Assembly (NCBI RefSeq): GCF_003318255.1
Contig: NZ_QOCF01000031.1
Location: 62,001 to 126,000 of the forward strand
DNA: 64,000 nt
From: Ruegeria sp. A3M17
Lineage (GTDB): Bacteria > Pseudomonadota > Alphaproteobacteria > Rhodobacterales > Rhodobacteraceae
Direction of reading: 5' to 3'
This document shows, in pieces, positions 37,393 to 45,130 of this stretch (its first letter is position 1; every line of letters starts with the position of its first letter). The translations under genes and the position numbers were made by a program. The notes beneath the pieces were generated by a model. It made no database searches and was not told the origin of the DNA. It saw only the letters and a program-made list of their open reading frames with translations.

Positions 37393-38130
37393 ATGACGTA
37401 TTCCCCGTTTTTTATCCACGGCGCGGATCGGCCCTCGCGTTGGCTGATCACATGCGACCACGCATCCAACTTGGTTCCGCCCGAAATCCACGGTGGCGAC
37501 CTTGGCCTGCCTCGTGAAGATATGGAACGCCACATCGCTTATGATGTAGGTGCCTACGAGGTGTCAAAGCATCTGGGTGAGCTTTTGAATGCGCCCGTGA
37601 TCGCAGCCAATTTTTCCCGCCTCGTGATTGATCCGAACCGCGGCGAAGATGATCCGACCTTGTTGATGAAGCTCTATGACGGGTCGATCATTCCCGGCAA
37701 CCGGCACGCCGATGCGGCAGAACGAGAGCGACGGTTGAACATGTGCTATCGCCCGTATCATGACGCGCTGGCGCAGATGGCCGCGTTGCCGCATGCGGTG
37801 ATCGTGTCGATGCACTCGTTTACGCGGCAACTAAGGGGTCGTGATCCCCGCCCCTGGCATGTCGGGGTTTTGCACACTCCGGACGAACGGTTCTCGGGCC
37901 CGTTGATCAACCGTCTTGAGGCCGAGAGTGACCTTTGCGTTGGCGTTAATGAACCCTACACCGGCGTGCTGCCCGGTGATGCCATTGACAAACACTGTAC
38001 CAGTTTTGGTCGCCCCAACGCACTGATCGAGCTGCGCAATGACCTGATTGCCGAACACGCGGGACAGCGAGAATGGGCCGAGCGGCTAGCCCCCATCCTT
38101 CAGGACGCGCTGGACCAAAGCGGCTTGTGA
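37393..38130 (+). CDS. N-formylglutamate amidohydrolase-like protein
   Basis: A 245-residue protein of the FGase/HutG-type family: WLITCDHASNLVPPEI carries the first ligand residues, AYDVGAYEVSKHL and FSRLVIDPNRGEDDPTL follow, and IVSMHSFTR supplies another His. Members hydrolyse N-formylglutamate to glutamate at the end of histidine breakdown, but many family members have other amide substrates. No hut genes lie nearby, so specificity is open. It is divergent from pyk. Confidence 0.82.
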   Translation: MTYSPFFIHGADRPSRWLITCDHASNLVPPEIHGGDLGLPREDMERHIAYDVGAYEVSKHLGELLNAPVIAANFSRLVIDPNRGEDDPTLLMKLYDGSIIPGNRHADAAERERRLNMCYRPYHDALAQMAALPHAVIVSMHSFTRQLRGRDPRPWHVGVLHTPDERFSGPLINRLEAESDLCVGVNEPYTGVLPGDAIDKHCTSFGRPNALIELRNDLIAEHAGQREWAERLAPILQDALDQSGL

Positions 38131-38197
38131 CAAAAGCCCTCACTTCCTTGTGAGAGCCCGCCCCAGACCACATATTAAAAGGGCAAAGGAGGCCACA

Positions 38198-38437
38198 ATG
38201 ACTCAGGAATTTCTGACGTCCGTCTTTGGCTGGATGGCCGTGCTTAACATCGCGGTTCTGCTGTTCACCACAATGATGATCTTGCTGTTGCAGGATTGGA
38301 TCGCAGGCATCCACGGCAAAATGTTCCAGATGGAACGCCCCGCAGTGAAACGGGCGTATTTCCGGTACCTGGCAAATTATAAGACCCTGACGCTGATCTT
38401 CTGCATCACCCCATGGCTGGCTTTGAAACTGGCCTGA
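38198..38437 (+). CDS. small membrane protein, DUF6868-like
   Basis: A 79-residue protein with two hydrophobic helices (VFGWMAVLNIAVLLFTTMMI and TLTLIFCITPWLALKLA) separated by a conserved-looking loop ending in RAYFRYLANYK. It resembles small inner-membrane proteins I remember as DUF6868; function unknown. The ATG at 38198 follows a strong AAAGGAGG site, so the in-frame start 16 codons earlier is rejected. Confidence 0.75.
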   Translation: MTQEFLTSVFGWMAVLNIAVLLFTTMMILLLQDWIAGIHGKMFQMERPAVKRAYFRYLANYKTLTLIFCITPWLALKLA

Positions 38438-38514
38438 TACGCTGATTGTTGAAACATCGCCCACGGGCCGCTAGGTCACATACAGCACGCATTTCTGTCA
38501 TCCGGAGCTAGACC

Positions 38515-38829
38515 ATGGACAAGCAAACCGAAATCGAACTTCAGGCCGCCGCATTCCGTCGCTTGCAACAGCATCTGATGGAGGACCGCACTGATGTGCA
38601 AAACATCGACATGATGAATCTGGCCGGGTTCTGCCGCAACTGTCTGTCGCGGTGGTATCAGGAAGCAGCCAACGAAAAAGGCATTGAGATGGGCAAGGAC
38701 GAAGCCCGTCAAATTTACTACGGCATGACCATGGATGAGTGGAAAGCCAAATACCAGACCGACGCCAGCCTGGAAAAACAGGCCGCCTTCAAAGTCGCGT
38801 TCGAAGAGAATGTAACGAACAAGGGATGA
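38515..38829 (+). CDS. DUF1244-family protein
   Basis: A 104-residue soluble helical protein containing FCRNCLSRWYQEAANEKG, the DUF1244 hallmark with two close cysteines, and ARQIYYGMTMDEWKAKYQ. The family is widespread in alphaproteobacteria and lacks an assigned function; the paired Cys could bind a metal. It is monocistronic and is followed by a shared terminator. Confidence 0.9.
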   Translation: MDKQTEIELQAAAFRRLQQHLMEDRTDVQNIDMMNLAGFCRNCLSRWYQEAANEKGIEMGKDEARQIYYGMTMDEWKAKYQTDASLEKQAAFKVAFEENVTNKG

Positions 38830-38844
38830 CGCCCAAACCGAAAG

Positions 38845-38874
38845 AGGCCCGCCAATCTGGCGGGCCTTTTCTTT
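38845..38874. terminator. bidirectional terminator between DUF1244 and D-amino-acid transaminase genes
   Basis: A perfect 10-bp stem (AGGCCCGCCA paired with TGGCGGGCCT, loop ATC) followed by TTTTCTTT on the plus strand and preceded by an A-rich stretch that serves as a U-tract for the opposite gene. It overlaps the convergent gene's stop by two bases. Confidence 0.85.
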
Positions 38875-39733
38875 AGATTGCGACCTTGCGGCTTTCGTCC
38901 AGATAAATCTCTCGCAAACGCTTGGCGATTGGTCCCGGTGTACCGTCGCCCAGCGCAACCCCGTCAATCTCGACCACGGGCATGACAAACGCGCTGGCCG
39001 AGGTGGTGAAGGCCTCATCCGCCTCTTTGGCTTCTTCGATGGTGAACAGGCGCTCTTCAACTTCCATCTGTGCCTCGGCCGCCATGCGCAGCACGGCCTT
39101 GCGGGTGATGCCGTGCAGGATGTCATTCGACAGCGGGCGGGTGACGATCTTGCCGTCCTTGACGTAGTAGGCGTTGTTGCTAGTGCCTTCGGTCACATAA
39201 CCGTCTTCAATCAACCACGCATCGTCACAGCCCGCCTTCTTGGCCATCATCTTGCCCATCGACGGGTACAACAGCTGCACGGTTTTGATGTCGCGGCGGC
39301 CCCAGCGGATGTCTTCGATCGAGATGATCTTGGCACCCTTCTTGGCGGCTGGGCTATCGGCCAGGCCCGGCTTGTTCTGGGTGAACAGCACAAGGCTGGG
39401 CTTAGTATCTGCGGACGGGAATACAAAGTCTCGATCGCCATCCGATCCACGGCTGACCTGCAGATAGATCAGACCTTCTTCGATGCCGTTCAGCTCTACC
39501 AGCTTGCGGTGAATTTCCAGCAGCTCATCTTTGGTACAGGGTTCAGCCATCTCCAGCTCATCCAGAGACCGCTTCAGACGCACGGCGTGACCTTCGAAAT
39601 CGATCAGCTTGCCATCCAGAACGCTGGTGACCTCATAGACAGCGTCTGCAAACAGAAAACCACGGTCAAAGATGGACACCTTGGCCTCGGTCTCGGGCAG
39701 GTATTCGCCATTTACATAAACGGTGCGGGTCAT
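38873..39733 (-). CDS. D-amino-acid transaminase (class IV PLP aminotransferase)
   Basis: A 286-residue fold-type IV aminotransferase. SIFDRGFLFADAVYEVT is the family start, the PLP Lys is in RRDIKTVQLLYPSM, and YVTEGTSNNAYYVKDG is the phosphate-binding turn; all fit D-alanine/D-glutamate transaminases rather than IlvE. It exchanges amino groups between D-amino acids and 2-oxo acids, producing or using D-glutamate. It lies 11 nt after dgcA on the same strand, tying it to D-amino-acid metabolism. Confidence 0.85.
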   Translation of the reverse strand: MTRTVYVNGEYLPETEAKVSIFDRGFLFADAVYEVTSVLDGKLIDFEGHAVRLKRSLDELEMAEPCTKDELLEIHRKLVELNGIEEGLIYLQVSRGSDGDRDFVFPSADTKPSLVLFTQNKPGLADSPAAKKGAKIISIEDIRWGRRDIKTVQLLYPSMGKMMAKKAGCDDAWLIEDGYVTEGTSNNAYYVKDGKIVTRPLSNDILHGITRKAVLRMAAEAQMEVEERLFTIEEAKEADEAFTTSASAFVMPVVEIDGVALGDGTPGPIAKRLREIYLDESRKVAI

Positions 39734-39744
39734 GTCTTGTCTCC

Positions 39745-40710
39745 TCAGCCCCAGAGGTCCGCTTTGGGCGGGTGCACTCCGGCATCATCAAAAATCAGCG
39801 GGTTGTCGCGGTCTTCGGCCAGCAGAAGCGGCCCGTCAAGGTCTGTCACCATCACACCCTGTGCCAACAGTGTCGCAGGCGCCATGGCTAGAGAGCTGCC
39901 AACCATGCATCCGACCATCACGCGATAACCTTCAGCCAGCGCCTGTTGGCGTAGGGCCAGCGCCTCAGTCAAGCCGCCCGTTTTGTCGAGCTTGATGTTG
40001 ACCACGTCATACTTGCCCTTGAGCGCTGGTAGGCTGGTGCGATCATGACAGGACTCGTCAGCACACACCGGCACGGGGCGCTCCATTCCAATCAGGGCGT
40101 CATCTTCCCCGGCGGGCAAAGGCTGCTCGACCAGGGCCACACCCAAACGCACCAGATGCGGGGCAAGGTCGGCGTAAACCGCAGCTGACCAGCCTTCGTT
40201 GGCGTCCACGATGACCGTGGCATCTGGTGCACCTGCACGCACGGCCTCCAGCCGGGGCATGTCATCCGGTGTGCCCAGCTTGATCTTCAGCAAGGGTCGA
40301 TGCGCATTGGCTGCGGCCTGCGCCTGCATCTTTTCCGGGGTATCCAGCGACAGCGTATACGCTGTGATTTCTGGCCCCGGAATCGGCAGCCCGGCCAGAT
40401 CCCAGGCCCGCTTTCCTGCGCGCTTGGCCTCAAGGTCCCAAAGGGCGCAATCAACCGCATTCCGTGCCGCCCCGGCAGGCAAAAGGTCCATCAGGCTGTC
40501 GCGGGTAAACTCGGCAGGCAAAGCTGCAATCTCGGCCTCGACCGAGTCCAGCGTTTCATCGTACCTGGCATAGGGCACGCATTCGCCCCACCCCTGATGG
40601 GTTCTGTCAGAAATCCGAACCGTCAGCACCTTGGCCTCGGTCCGAGACCCGCGCGAGATCGTAAAAACCTGCGCCAGCCGAAACACGTCACGAGAGATTT
40701 CTACCTGCAC
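39745..40710 (-). CDS. dgcA: enolase-superfamily N-acetyl-D-glutamate racemase / dipeptide epimerase (DgcA-like)
   Basis: A 321-residue enolase-superfamily protein. The KxK catalytic Lys motif is LLKIKLG, the three metal ligands are in VIVDANEGW, ALVEQPLP and VCADESCHD, and the second Lys is in VNIKLDKTGG. This fits the Ala-Glu epimerase clade, of which DgcA is the racemase in the D-glutamate catabolic route of marine proteobacteria. The gene starts with GTG after AAGGAG. The dgcN partner is immediately upstream, which favours DgcA over the peptide epimerase. Confidence 0.82.
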   Translation of the reverse strand: MQVEISRDVFRLAQVFTISRGSRTEAKVLTVRISDRTHQGWGECVPYARYDETLDSVEAEIAALPAEFTRDSLMDLLPAGAARNAVDCALWDLEAKRAGKRAWDLAGLPIPGPEITAYTLSLDTPEKMQAQAAANAHRPLLKIKLGTPDDMPRLEAVRAGAPDATVIVDANEGWSAAVYADLAPHLVRLGVALVEQPLPAGEDDALIGMERPVPVCADESCHDRTSLPALKGKYDVVNIKLDKTGGLTEALALRQQALAEGYRVMVGCMVGSSLAMAPATLLAQGVMVTDLDGPLLLAEDRDNPLIFDDAGVHPPKADLWG

Positions 40711-40720
40711 GCGCCAGCTC

Positions 40721-40770
40721 CTTCATCTTTTTCAAAATACTCTCGCCGAAGGCGGACAATCCCGCCTCCG
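40721..40770 (-). repeat. hairpin plus GAGTATTTT motif, candidate dispersed intergenic element
   Basis: Between dgcN and dgcA the minus strand shows a GGAGGCGG/CCGCCTTCGG stem-loop, then GAGAGTATTTTGAAAAAG and ATGAAGGAG, the last supplying the dgcA ribosome site. I recall near-identical text recurring between genes in Rhodobacteraceae genomes. Only one copy is visible here. Confidence 0.4.
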
Positions 40771-40781
40771 ACGCGCTTAGA

Positions 40782-41783
40782 TCACAGTGCGGCCAGCGCA
40801 TCCACCAGTTTGCCCGACCCAAAGCGGAACGGGTCGGTCGCGGGCAGGCCCATTTCAGCCTCGACTTTGGCCAGATACGCAGTGGCGTCATCCTCGGACA
40901 TATGCTGGGTGTTGACCGAAATACCAACGACCTGGCAATCCGGATTGGCAACCCTGGCCAGACCCAGCGCCGTGTCGCGCAGCGCTTCCAATGTCGGCAG
41001 TTGATAGGTTGGCAGCCCACGCATATGGTCGCGGGTCGGCTCATGGCTCAGGATCAGCGCATCCGGCTGGCCGCCGTGGATCAGCGCCATGGTCACACCG
41101 GAATAGGACACGTGGAACAGCGACCCCTGCCCTTCGATCAAATCCCAATGATCGTCATCGTTATCAGGTGTCAGCCATTCGACCGAACCGGCCATGAAAT
41201 CCGCGATGACCGCGTCCAACGGCACGCCGTCCCCGGTGATCAGGATGCCGGTCTGACCGGTTGCACGGAAGGTCGACTTCATACCGCGCTGGCGCATCTC
41301 GGCATCCATCGCCATGGCCGTATACATCTTACCAACCGAGCAATCGGTCCCAACCGCCAGGCAGCGCTTGCCCTTGCGCTTGATGCCGTTTGCAATCGGA
41401 TATTCCACCGAAGGCACGCGAACATCGTGCAGCTTGCGGCCGGTGGCCTCGGCGACGGCAACCAGATCGGGCTCGTCGCTCAGCAGGTTGTGCAGGCCAG
41501 AGGCGAGGTCGAAGCCTTCCTCCAACGCCATGACCAGAACTTTCTTCCATTCCTGGCTGATCACGCCACCACGGTTGGCGACGCCGATAACGAGCGTCTT
41601 GGCGCCGGCTTCTTTCGCCTCAGTCAGGGACATGTCGGTCAGGCCCAGATCAGCCTTGCAACCTTCCATACGGTACTGGCCAACGGCATTCTCAGGACGC
41701 CAGTCCTTAATGCCGATTGCAACTTTGGCCGCCAATTGGTCGGGCGCATCGCCCAAAAACAGCAGGTACGGTGTCTCGATCAT
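40782..41783 (-). CDS. dgcN: DUF1611 protein, D-glutamate N-acetyltransferase DgcN-like
   Basis: A 333-residue protein. An N-terminal Rossmann-like part (LVIGVANRGGVISQEWKKVL) precedes a P-loop-type motif GTDCSVGKMYTAMAMDAEM at about residues 143-161 and the DUF1611 blocks ATGQTGILITGDGVPLDAVI and IEGQGSLFHVSYSGVTMAL. In the D-glutamate pathway of marine proteobacteria as I know it, DgcN acetylates D-glutamate before DgcA racemises it. It has a CAAAGGAGTG site and is the first gene of the dgcN-dgcA-transaminase cluster. Confidence 0.85.
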   Translation of the reverse strand: MIETPYLLFLGDAPDQLAAKVAIGIKDWRPENAVGQYRMEGCKADLGLTDMSLTEAKEAGAKTLVIGVANRGGVISQEWKKVLVMALEEGFDLASGLHNLLSDEPDLVAVAEATGRKLHDVRVPSVEYPIANGIKRKGKRCLAVGTDCSVGKMYTAMAMDAEMRQRGMKSTFRATGQTGILITGDGVPLDAVIADFMAGSVEWLTPDNDDDHWDLIEGQGSLFHVSYSGVTMALIHGGQPDALILSHEPTRDHMRGLPTYQLPTLEALRDTALGLARVANPDCQVVGISVNTQHMSEDDATAYLAKVEAEMGLPATDPFRFGSGKLVDALAAL

Positions 41784-41924
41784 TGCGGTTCACTCCTTTG
41801 ATTCTGGCGCAATCTATGGGACGATTTCCACGAGTGTTTCGCGTTTTCGCCCAACGACGCCCCGTCACGTGGGAAATTTTTGCGCCTTCTCCCTAAATTG
41901 CGCACTGATCTTTCAAGTTTTCAA

Positions 41925-41945
41925 AGCGATTAAACTTTAATCGCT
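41925..41945. promoter_or_regulatory. perfect 21-bp palindrome between dgcN and mcl1
   Basis: AGCGATTAAA and TTTAATCGCT, 10-bp arms around a single central C, in the 295-bp gap between divergent dgcN and mcl1. Such a long exact palindrome is a likely operator. Whether it serves dgcN, mcl1 or both cannot be told; it sits nearly midway. Confidence 0.5.
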
Positions 41946-41960
41946 GTTTTGACCCTGTAT

Positions 41961-41990
41961 TGCGGCAATTGCTGCGATTGCATTGCCGCA
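41961..41990. promoter_or_regulatory. inverted repeat upstream of mcl1
   Basis: TGCGGCAAT and ATTGCCGCA, 9-bp perfect arms with a 12-bp spacer that itself contains TTGC-rich half-sites, about 90 bp before the mcl1 start. A second candidate operator next to the palindrome at 41925-41945; an ethylmalonyl-CoA-pathway regulator is possible but unproven. Confidence 0.45.
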
Positions 41991-42078
41991 CCTGCACAAA
42001 GATGCTTGCTATGGCTTGCGCAATTTAATACCCCATGAGGAAAGAAAATCGTAATTTCCTTTCTCGCACGAGGTCCAG

Positions 42079-43038
42079 ATGAGCTTTCGCATCCAACCCG
42101 CCGCCCCCGCGCGCCCCAACCGTTGTCAGTTGTTCGGACCGGGATCAAACACCAAGCTGTTCCCGAAAATGGCCGCGTCGGCCGCAGACGTAATCAACCT
42201 CGATCTCGAGGACTCGGTCGCGCCTTCGGACAAGGACGCCGCCCGCGCAAATGTGATCGAAGCGCTGAACAACGTCGACTGGGGCAACAAATACATGTCC
42301 GTGCGCATCAACGGGCTGGACACCCCCTATTGGTACCGCGACGTGGTCGACCTGCTAGAACAGGCCGGCGACCGGCTGGATCAGATCATGATCCCCAAGG
42401 TCGGATGCGCAGAGGATGTCTATGCCGTGGACGCGCTGGTCACTGCCATCGAGCGCGCAAAGGGCCGTACAAAACCCGTCAGCTTTGAGGTCATCATCGA
42501 ATCCGCAGCTGGCGTTGCCCATGTCGAAGACATCGCGGCATCGTCTCCGCGCATGCAAGCGATGAGCCTGGGTGCAGCAGACTTTGCGGCCTCGATGGGG
42601 ATGCAGACCACCGGCATCGGTGGCACGCAAGAGAACTACTACATGCTGCATGAGGGAGAAAAGCACTGGTCCGACCCGTGGCATTGGGCGCAGACTGCCA
42701 TTGTTGCTGCATGCCGGACGCACGGCGTTCTGCCGGTCGACGGACCATTCGGCGACTTCTCAGACGACGAAGGCTATATCGCGCAAGCCAAACGCTCGGC
42801 CACATTGGGCATGGTCGGAAAATGGGCAATCCACCCCAAGCAGATCGCACTGGCCAATCAGGTCTTTACCCCATCAGACGAAGCCGTGTCTGAGGCGCGC
42901 GAAATTCTGGCGGCGATGGAGCAAGCCAAAGCCAATGGCGAAGGCGCAACTGTCTACAAAGGTCGTCTGGTCGACATCGCCTCGATCAAACAGGCCGAGG
43001 TGATCGTGGCGCAGGCCGAATTGATCGCCGCAAATTGA
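42079..43038 (+). CDS. mcl1: L-malyl-CoA / beta-methylmalyl-CoA lyase
   Basis: A 319-residue CitE-like lyase. LFGPGSNTKLFPKMAASAAD, the metal-binding VINLDLEDSVAPSDKDAARA and FEVIIESAAGVAHVEDIA are characteristic, with LGAADFAASMGM and KWAIHPKQIALAN later. Mcl1 splits (3S)-malyl-CoA and beta-methylmalyl-CoA in the ethylmalonyl-CoA pathway used for acetate assimilation. It is monocistronic with a long palindrome-rich upstream region and a strong terminator. Confidence 0.95.
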   Translation: MSFRIQPAAPARPNRCQLFGPGSNTKLFPKMAASAADVINLDLEDSVAPSDKDAARANVIEALNNVDWGNKYMSVRINGLDTPYWYRDVVDLLEQAGDRLDQIMIPKVGCAEDVYAVDALVTAIERAKGRTKPVSFEVIIESAAGVAHVEDIAASSPRMQAMSLGAADFAASMGMQTTGIGGTQENYYMLHEGEKHWSDPWHWAQTAIVAACRTHGVLPVDGPFGDFSDDEGYIAQAKRSATLGMVGKWAIHPKQIALANQVFTPSDEAVSEAREILAAMEQAKANGEGATVYKGRLVDIASIKQAEVIVAQAELIAAN

Positions 43039-43044
43039 TCCAAT

Positions 43045-43075
43045 CAAAAAAGGCGTCCTAACGGACGCCTTTTTT
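43045..43075 (+). terminator. intrinsic terminator after mcl1
   Basis: An A-rich lead, a stem AAGGCGTCC paired with GGACGCCTT around TAAC, and a TTTTT end. It also looks functional on the opposite strand for the convergent PA14-like gene. Confidence 0.92.
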
Positions 43076-43080
43076 GGAAC

Positions 43081-43656
43081 CTACCGACCAAAGACGTTAT
43101 TGGGCGTCCATGTAAAACGGTCACCTTTTTTTCCCGACTTCATCATCAAGCAAGATGTACCGAGCTTTTGGAAATAGATTATCTTCAGCGGATACCAACC
43201 CGCCTTCGGCACCTCTACTTCGGTTCGTTGATTGGCCTCGCAACCCTGAATACTGTTGACTTTGCCGATCTGCTGCCCACCGACCCAGGCATCGATCCCA
43301 TCGTTCGACCACGTCTCCAACTCGTAAACTCCCGGTGAGTCAAAGCGCATGTAACCGGTGATTTCTGCGGCGACATTATAGTGGTGGTCGAACGTCAAAA
43401 CATCTTCGCCCTCGTTTGTGTCCCGATAATCCAAACCGCTCAGCGGCTGCCCCGGCTGAGCCTTAGGCAACAACTGCTTGGCATGAGTGAGGTTGCGGAT
43501 TTTGCGCTGTGTGCCAGTTCCCACATATTTTACATTCAATCCCGCTTTTGGACTGGGCTGCGGACTGGCGGGTTGCAATTTGAGCGGCGCGGCCACTGCT
43601 GAACTGGCGATAAACGCCGCGGCTGCTATTAGCGCCCCAATGCGAACAAATCTCAT
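43081..43656 (-). CDS. secreted PA14-domain-like protein
   Basis: A 191-residue protein with a signal peptide (IGALIAAAAFIASSAVAA). The mature part contains GYMRFDSPGVYELETWSNDG and VEVPKAGWYPLKIIYFQ, typical of PA14-type beta-barrels that bind carbohydrate, and two cysteines near the C-terminus. It probably acts in the periplasm or at the cell surface. Single gene, convergent with mcl1; ligand unknown. Confidence 0.72.
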   Translation of the reverse strand: MRFVRIGALIAAAAFIASSAVAAPLKLQPASPQPSPKAGLNVKYVGTGTQRKIRNLTHAKQLLPKAQPGQPLSGLDYRDTNEGEDVLTFDHHYNVAAEITGYMRFDSPGVYELETWSNDGIDAWVGGQQIGKVNSIQGCEANQRTEVEVPKAGWYPLKIIYFQKLGTSCLMMKSGKKGDRFTWTPNNVFGR

Positions 43657-43739
43657 TATCTTCTCCCTGTGTGTGGCCTGTAGGGGTTGTTCCCCTTTCG
43701 ATCAGATCCTTGAGAAGACACTAGGCTGTGAAAATTCAC

Positions 43740-43751
43740 CCGGCAAGCCGG
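43740..43751 (-). terminator. short hairpin after the Lrp gene
   Basis: CCGGC and GCCGG arms around TT followed by TGAATTTT on the minus strand, 22 nt past the Lrp stop. Small stem; weak support as a terminator. Confidence 0.35.
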
Positions 43752-43772
43752 TTGACGTTCACAATTCCAAAG

Positions 43773-44225
43773 TCAGGCGCGCATATCTTTGGGGGAATCC
43801 ATCACCACATATGACGTGATCGACGTCACATGTGGCAGTGTTCCCAGAACCTCGGTGTGGAATGTCTTGTACGAAGACAAGTCCGCGCATTCCACGCGCA
43901 ACAGGTATTCGATGGTTCCCGTGATATTGTGGCATTCGACCACTTCCGGCACACGTTGAAGGGCGCGTTCGAACCCTTCCTGTGCAGCTTTGGTATGTTC
44001 ACCCAGCCCAACGCCGATATAGGCGACGAATCCGACGCCAATCTCGGATGGGTTCAAAACTGCGCGATAACCCGAAATTACACCCGAACGCTCAAGTTCC
44101 TGCACTCGACGCAGGCAGGCAGAAGGCGATAACCCCACCCGGTCTGCCAGATCCAGATTGCTGATGCGGCCGTCTTGCGAAAGCTCTCGCAATATTTGCT
44201 GATTTATGTGGTCAATTTTCGCCAT
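43773..44225 (-). CDS. Lrp/AsnC-family transcriptional regulator
   Basis: A 150-residue protein from MAKIDHINQQILRELSQDG: winged HTH with LDLADRVGLSPSACLRRVQE and the RAM ligand domain after residue 65, including VPEVVECHNITGTIEYLLRV. Such proteins sense amino acids. An upstream in-frame start (44237) adds four residues. It is divergent from a LysE-type exporter with 73 bp between them, the usual pair in which the regulator induces amino-acid export. Confidence 0.9.
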   Translation of the reverse strand: MAKIDHINQQILRELSQDGRISNLDLADRVGLSPSACLRRVQELERSGVISGYRAVLNPSEIGVGFVAYIGVGLGEHTKAAQEGFERALQRVPEVVECHNITGTIEYLLRVECADLSSYKTFHTEVLGTLPHVTSITSYVVMDSPKDMRA

Positions 44226-44277
44226 TGATTGTGACATTAACGAGATCGCGCATTAAAACGCAATTTCATTTGTTCGG

Positions 44278-44288
44278 ATTGCAGCAAT
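44278..44288. promoter_or_regulatory. short palindrome in Lrp-LysE intergenic region
   Basis: ATTGC-A-GCAAT, a perfect 11-bp palindrome just before the exporter start. Candidate half of an Lrp operator; the position so close to the ATG would affect translation start or promoter clearance. Confidence 0.35.
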
Positions 44289-44298
44289 TATCCAACTC

Positions 44299-44895
44299 AT
44301 GACCTACGATATCCTTCTGGCCCTGATCGCCTTTGCTTTTGTCTCGTCCATTACACCTGGACCCAACAACCTGATGCTGATGGCGTCTGGGGCCAATTTC
44401 GGTTTTCGCAAAAGCATCCCGCATATGCTGGGGATCGGGCTTGGGTTTACCTTCATGGTGCTATTGGTCGGCACTGGACTGGTGCAGCTATTCGACAGAT
44501 ATCCGATCAGCTACACGGTGCTGAAATTCGCCTCTGTTGCGTATCTGCTTTTTCTTGCTTGGAAAATCGCCCATGCCGCCCCGGCGAAGGGGCAAAGCAC
44601 GGCAGGCACGCCGATGACGTTCCTGCAGGCGGCAGCGTTTCAGTGGGTCAATCCAAAGGCCTGGGCCATGGCCCTGACAGCCACAACCGCCTACACACCG
44701 GACCAGACCCTTCAGGCCATCGTTGTCGTGGCCCTTGTTTTCGGAGCGGTCAACCTGCCCTCGGTCAGCACATGGACCGTTCTGGGACAGCAAATGGCAC
44801 GCATCCTGACGAACCCGCGCCGGTTGATGGTGTTTAACTGGACAATGGCGGCCTTGCTCGTTGGCTCGCTCTACCCGGTCCTTTACCCGAATTGA
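44299..44895 (+). CDS. LysE/RhtB-family amino-acid exporter
   Basis: A 198-residue membrane protein with six hydrophobic segments. FVSSITPGPNNLMLMASGAN is the RhtB/LysE signature and FQWVNPKAWAMALTA the mid-protein motif. It exports amino acids such as homoserine, threonine or others. It is divergent from an Lrp-type regulator. Its 3' end overlaps the end of a minus-strand AraC-like remnant described separately. Confidence 0.9.
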   Translation: MTYDILLALIAFAFVSSITPGPNNLMLMASGANFGFRKSIPHMLGIGLGFTFMVLLVGTGLVQLFDRYPISYTVLKFASVAYLLFLAWKIAHAAPAKGQSTAGTPMTFLQAAAFQWVNPKAWAMALTATTAYTPDQTLQAIVVVALVFGAVNLPSVSTWTVLGQQMARILTNPRRLMVFNWTMAALLVGSLYPVLYPN

Positions 44896-44980
44896 GCAAT
44901 TTCAGCGGCAGGTCTTCGGCCTGGTTATCATGAATGTGGGCCAGCACACGCAGAACACGGTCTTTATAACAGTTAGTCAT
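44891..44980 (-). pseudogene. N-terminal remnant of an AraC-family regulator
   Basis: A minus-strand frame from ATG at 44980 reads MTNCYKDRVLRVLAHIHDNQ and continues AEDLPLKLLN before running into the LysE 3' end and losing similarity. DRVLRVLAHIHDN-x-x-x-DLPL strongly resembles the start of AraC/GyrI-like regulators, where LA-x-VA and the HTH should follow but are absent. I read it as a gene cut off by a deletion. Evidence is by eye only. Confidence 0.5.
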
Positions 44981-45130
44981 CGGCACCCTACCCCTTAGCC
45001 CGCCTAAGGATGCTTATTCCGCAGCTACGAATTTTGCTGAAATCACATCGGAATACACAGGTAAGAATGTTACACTGTGCGCATAACTCACGACACCAAT
45101 AGATTTTCAACATGGTAAATGAGGACCAAA

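Noticed and set aside
40902-41801. 299-residue plus-strand frame opposite dgcN
   Set aside because: Lies entirely antisense to a gene with clear family motifs; no family resemblance.
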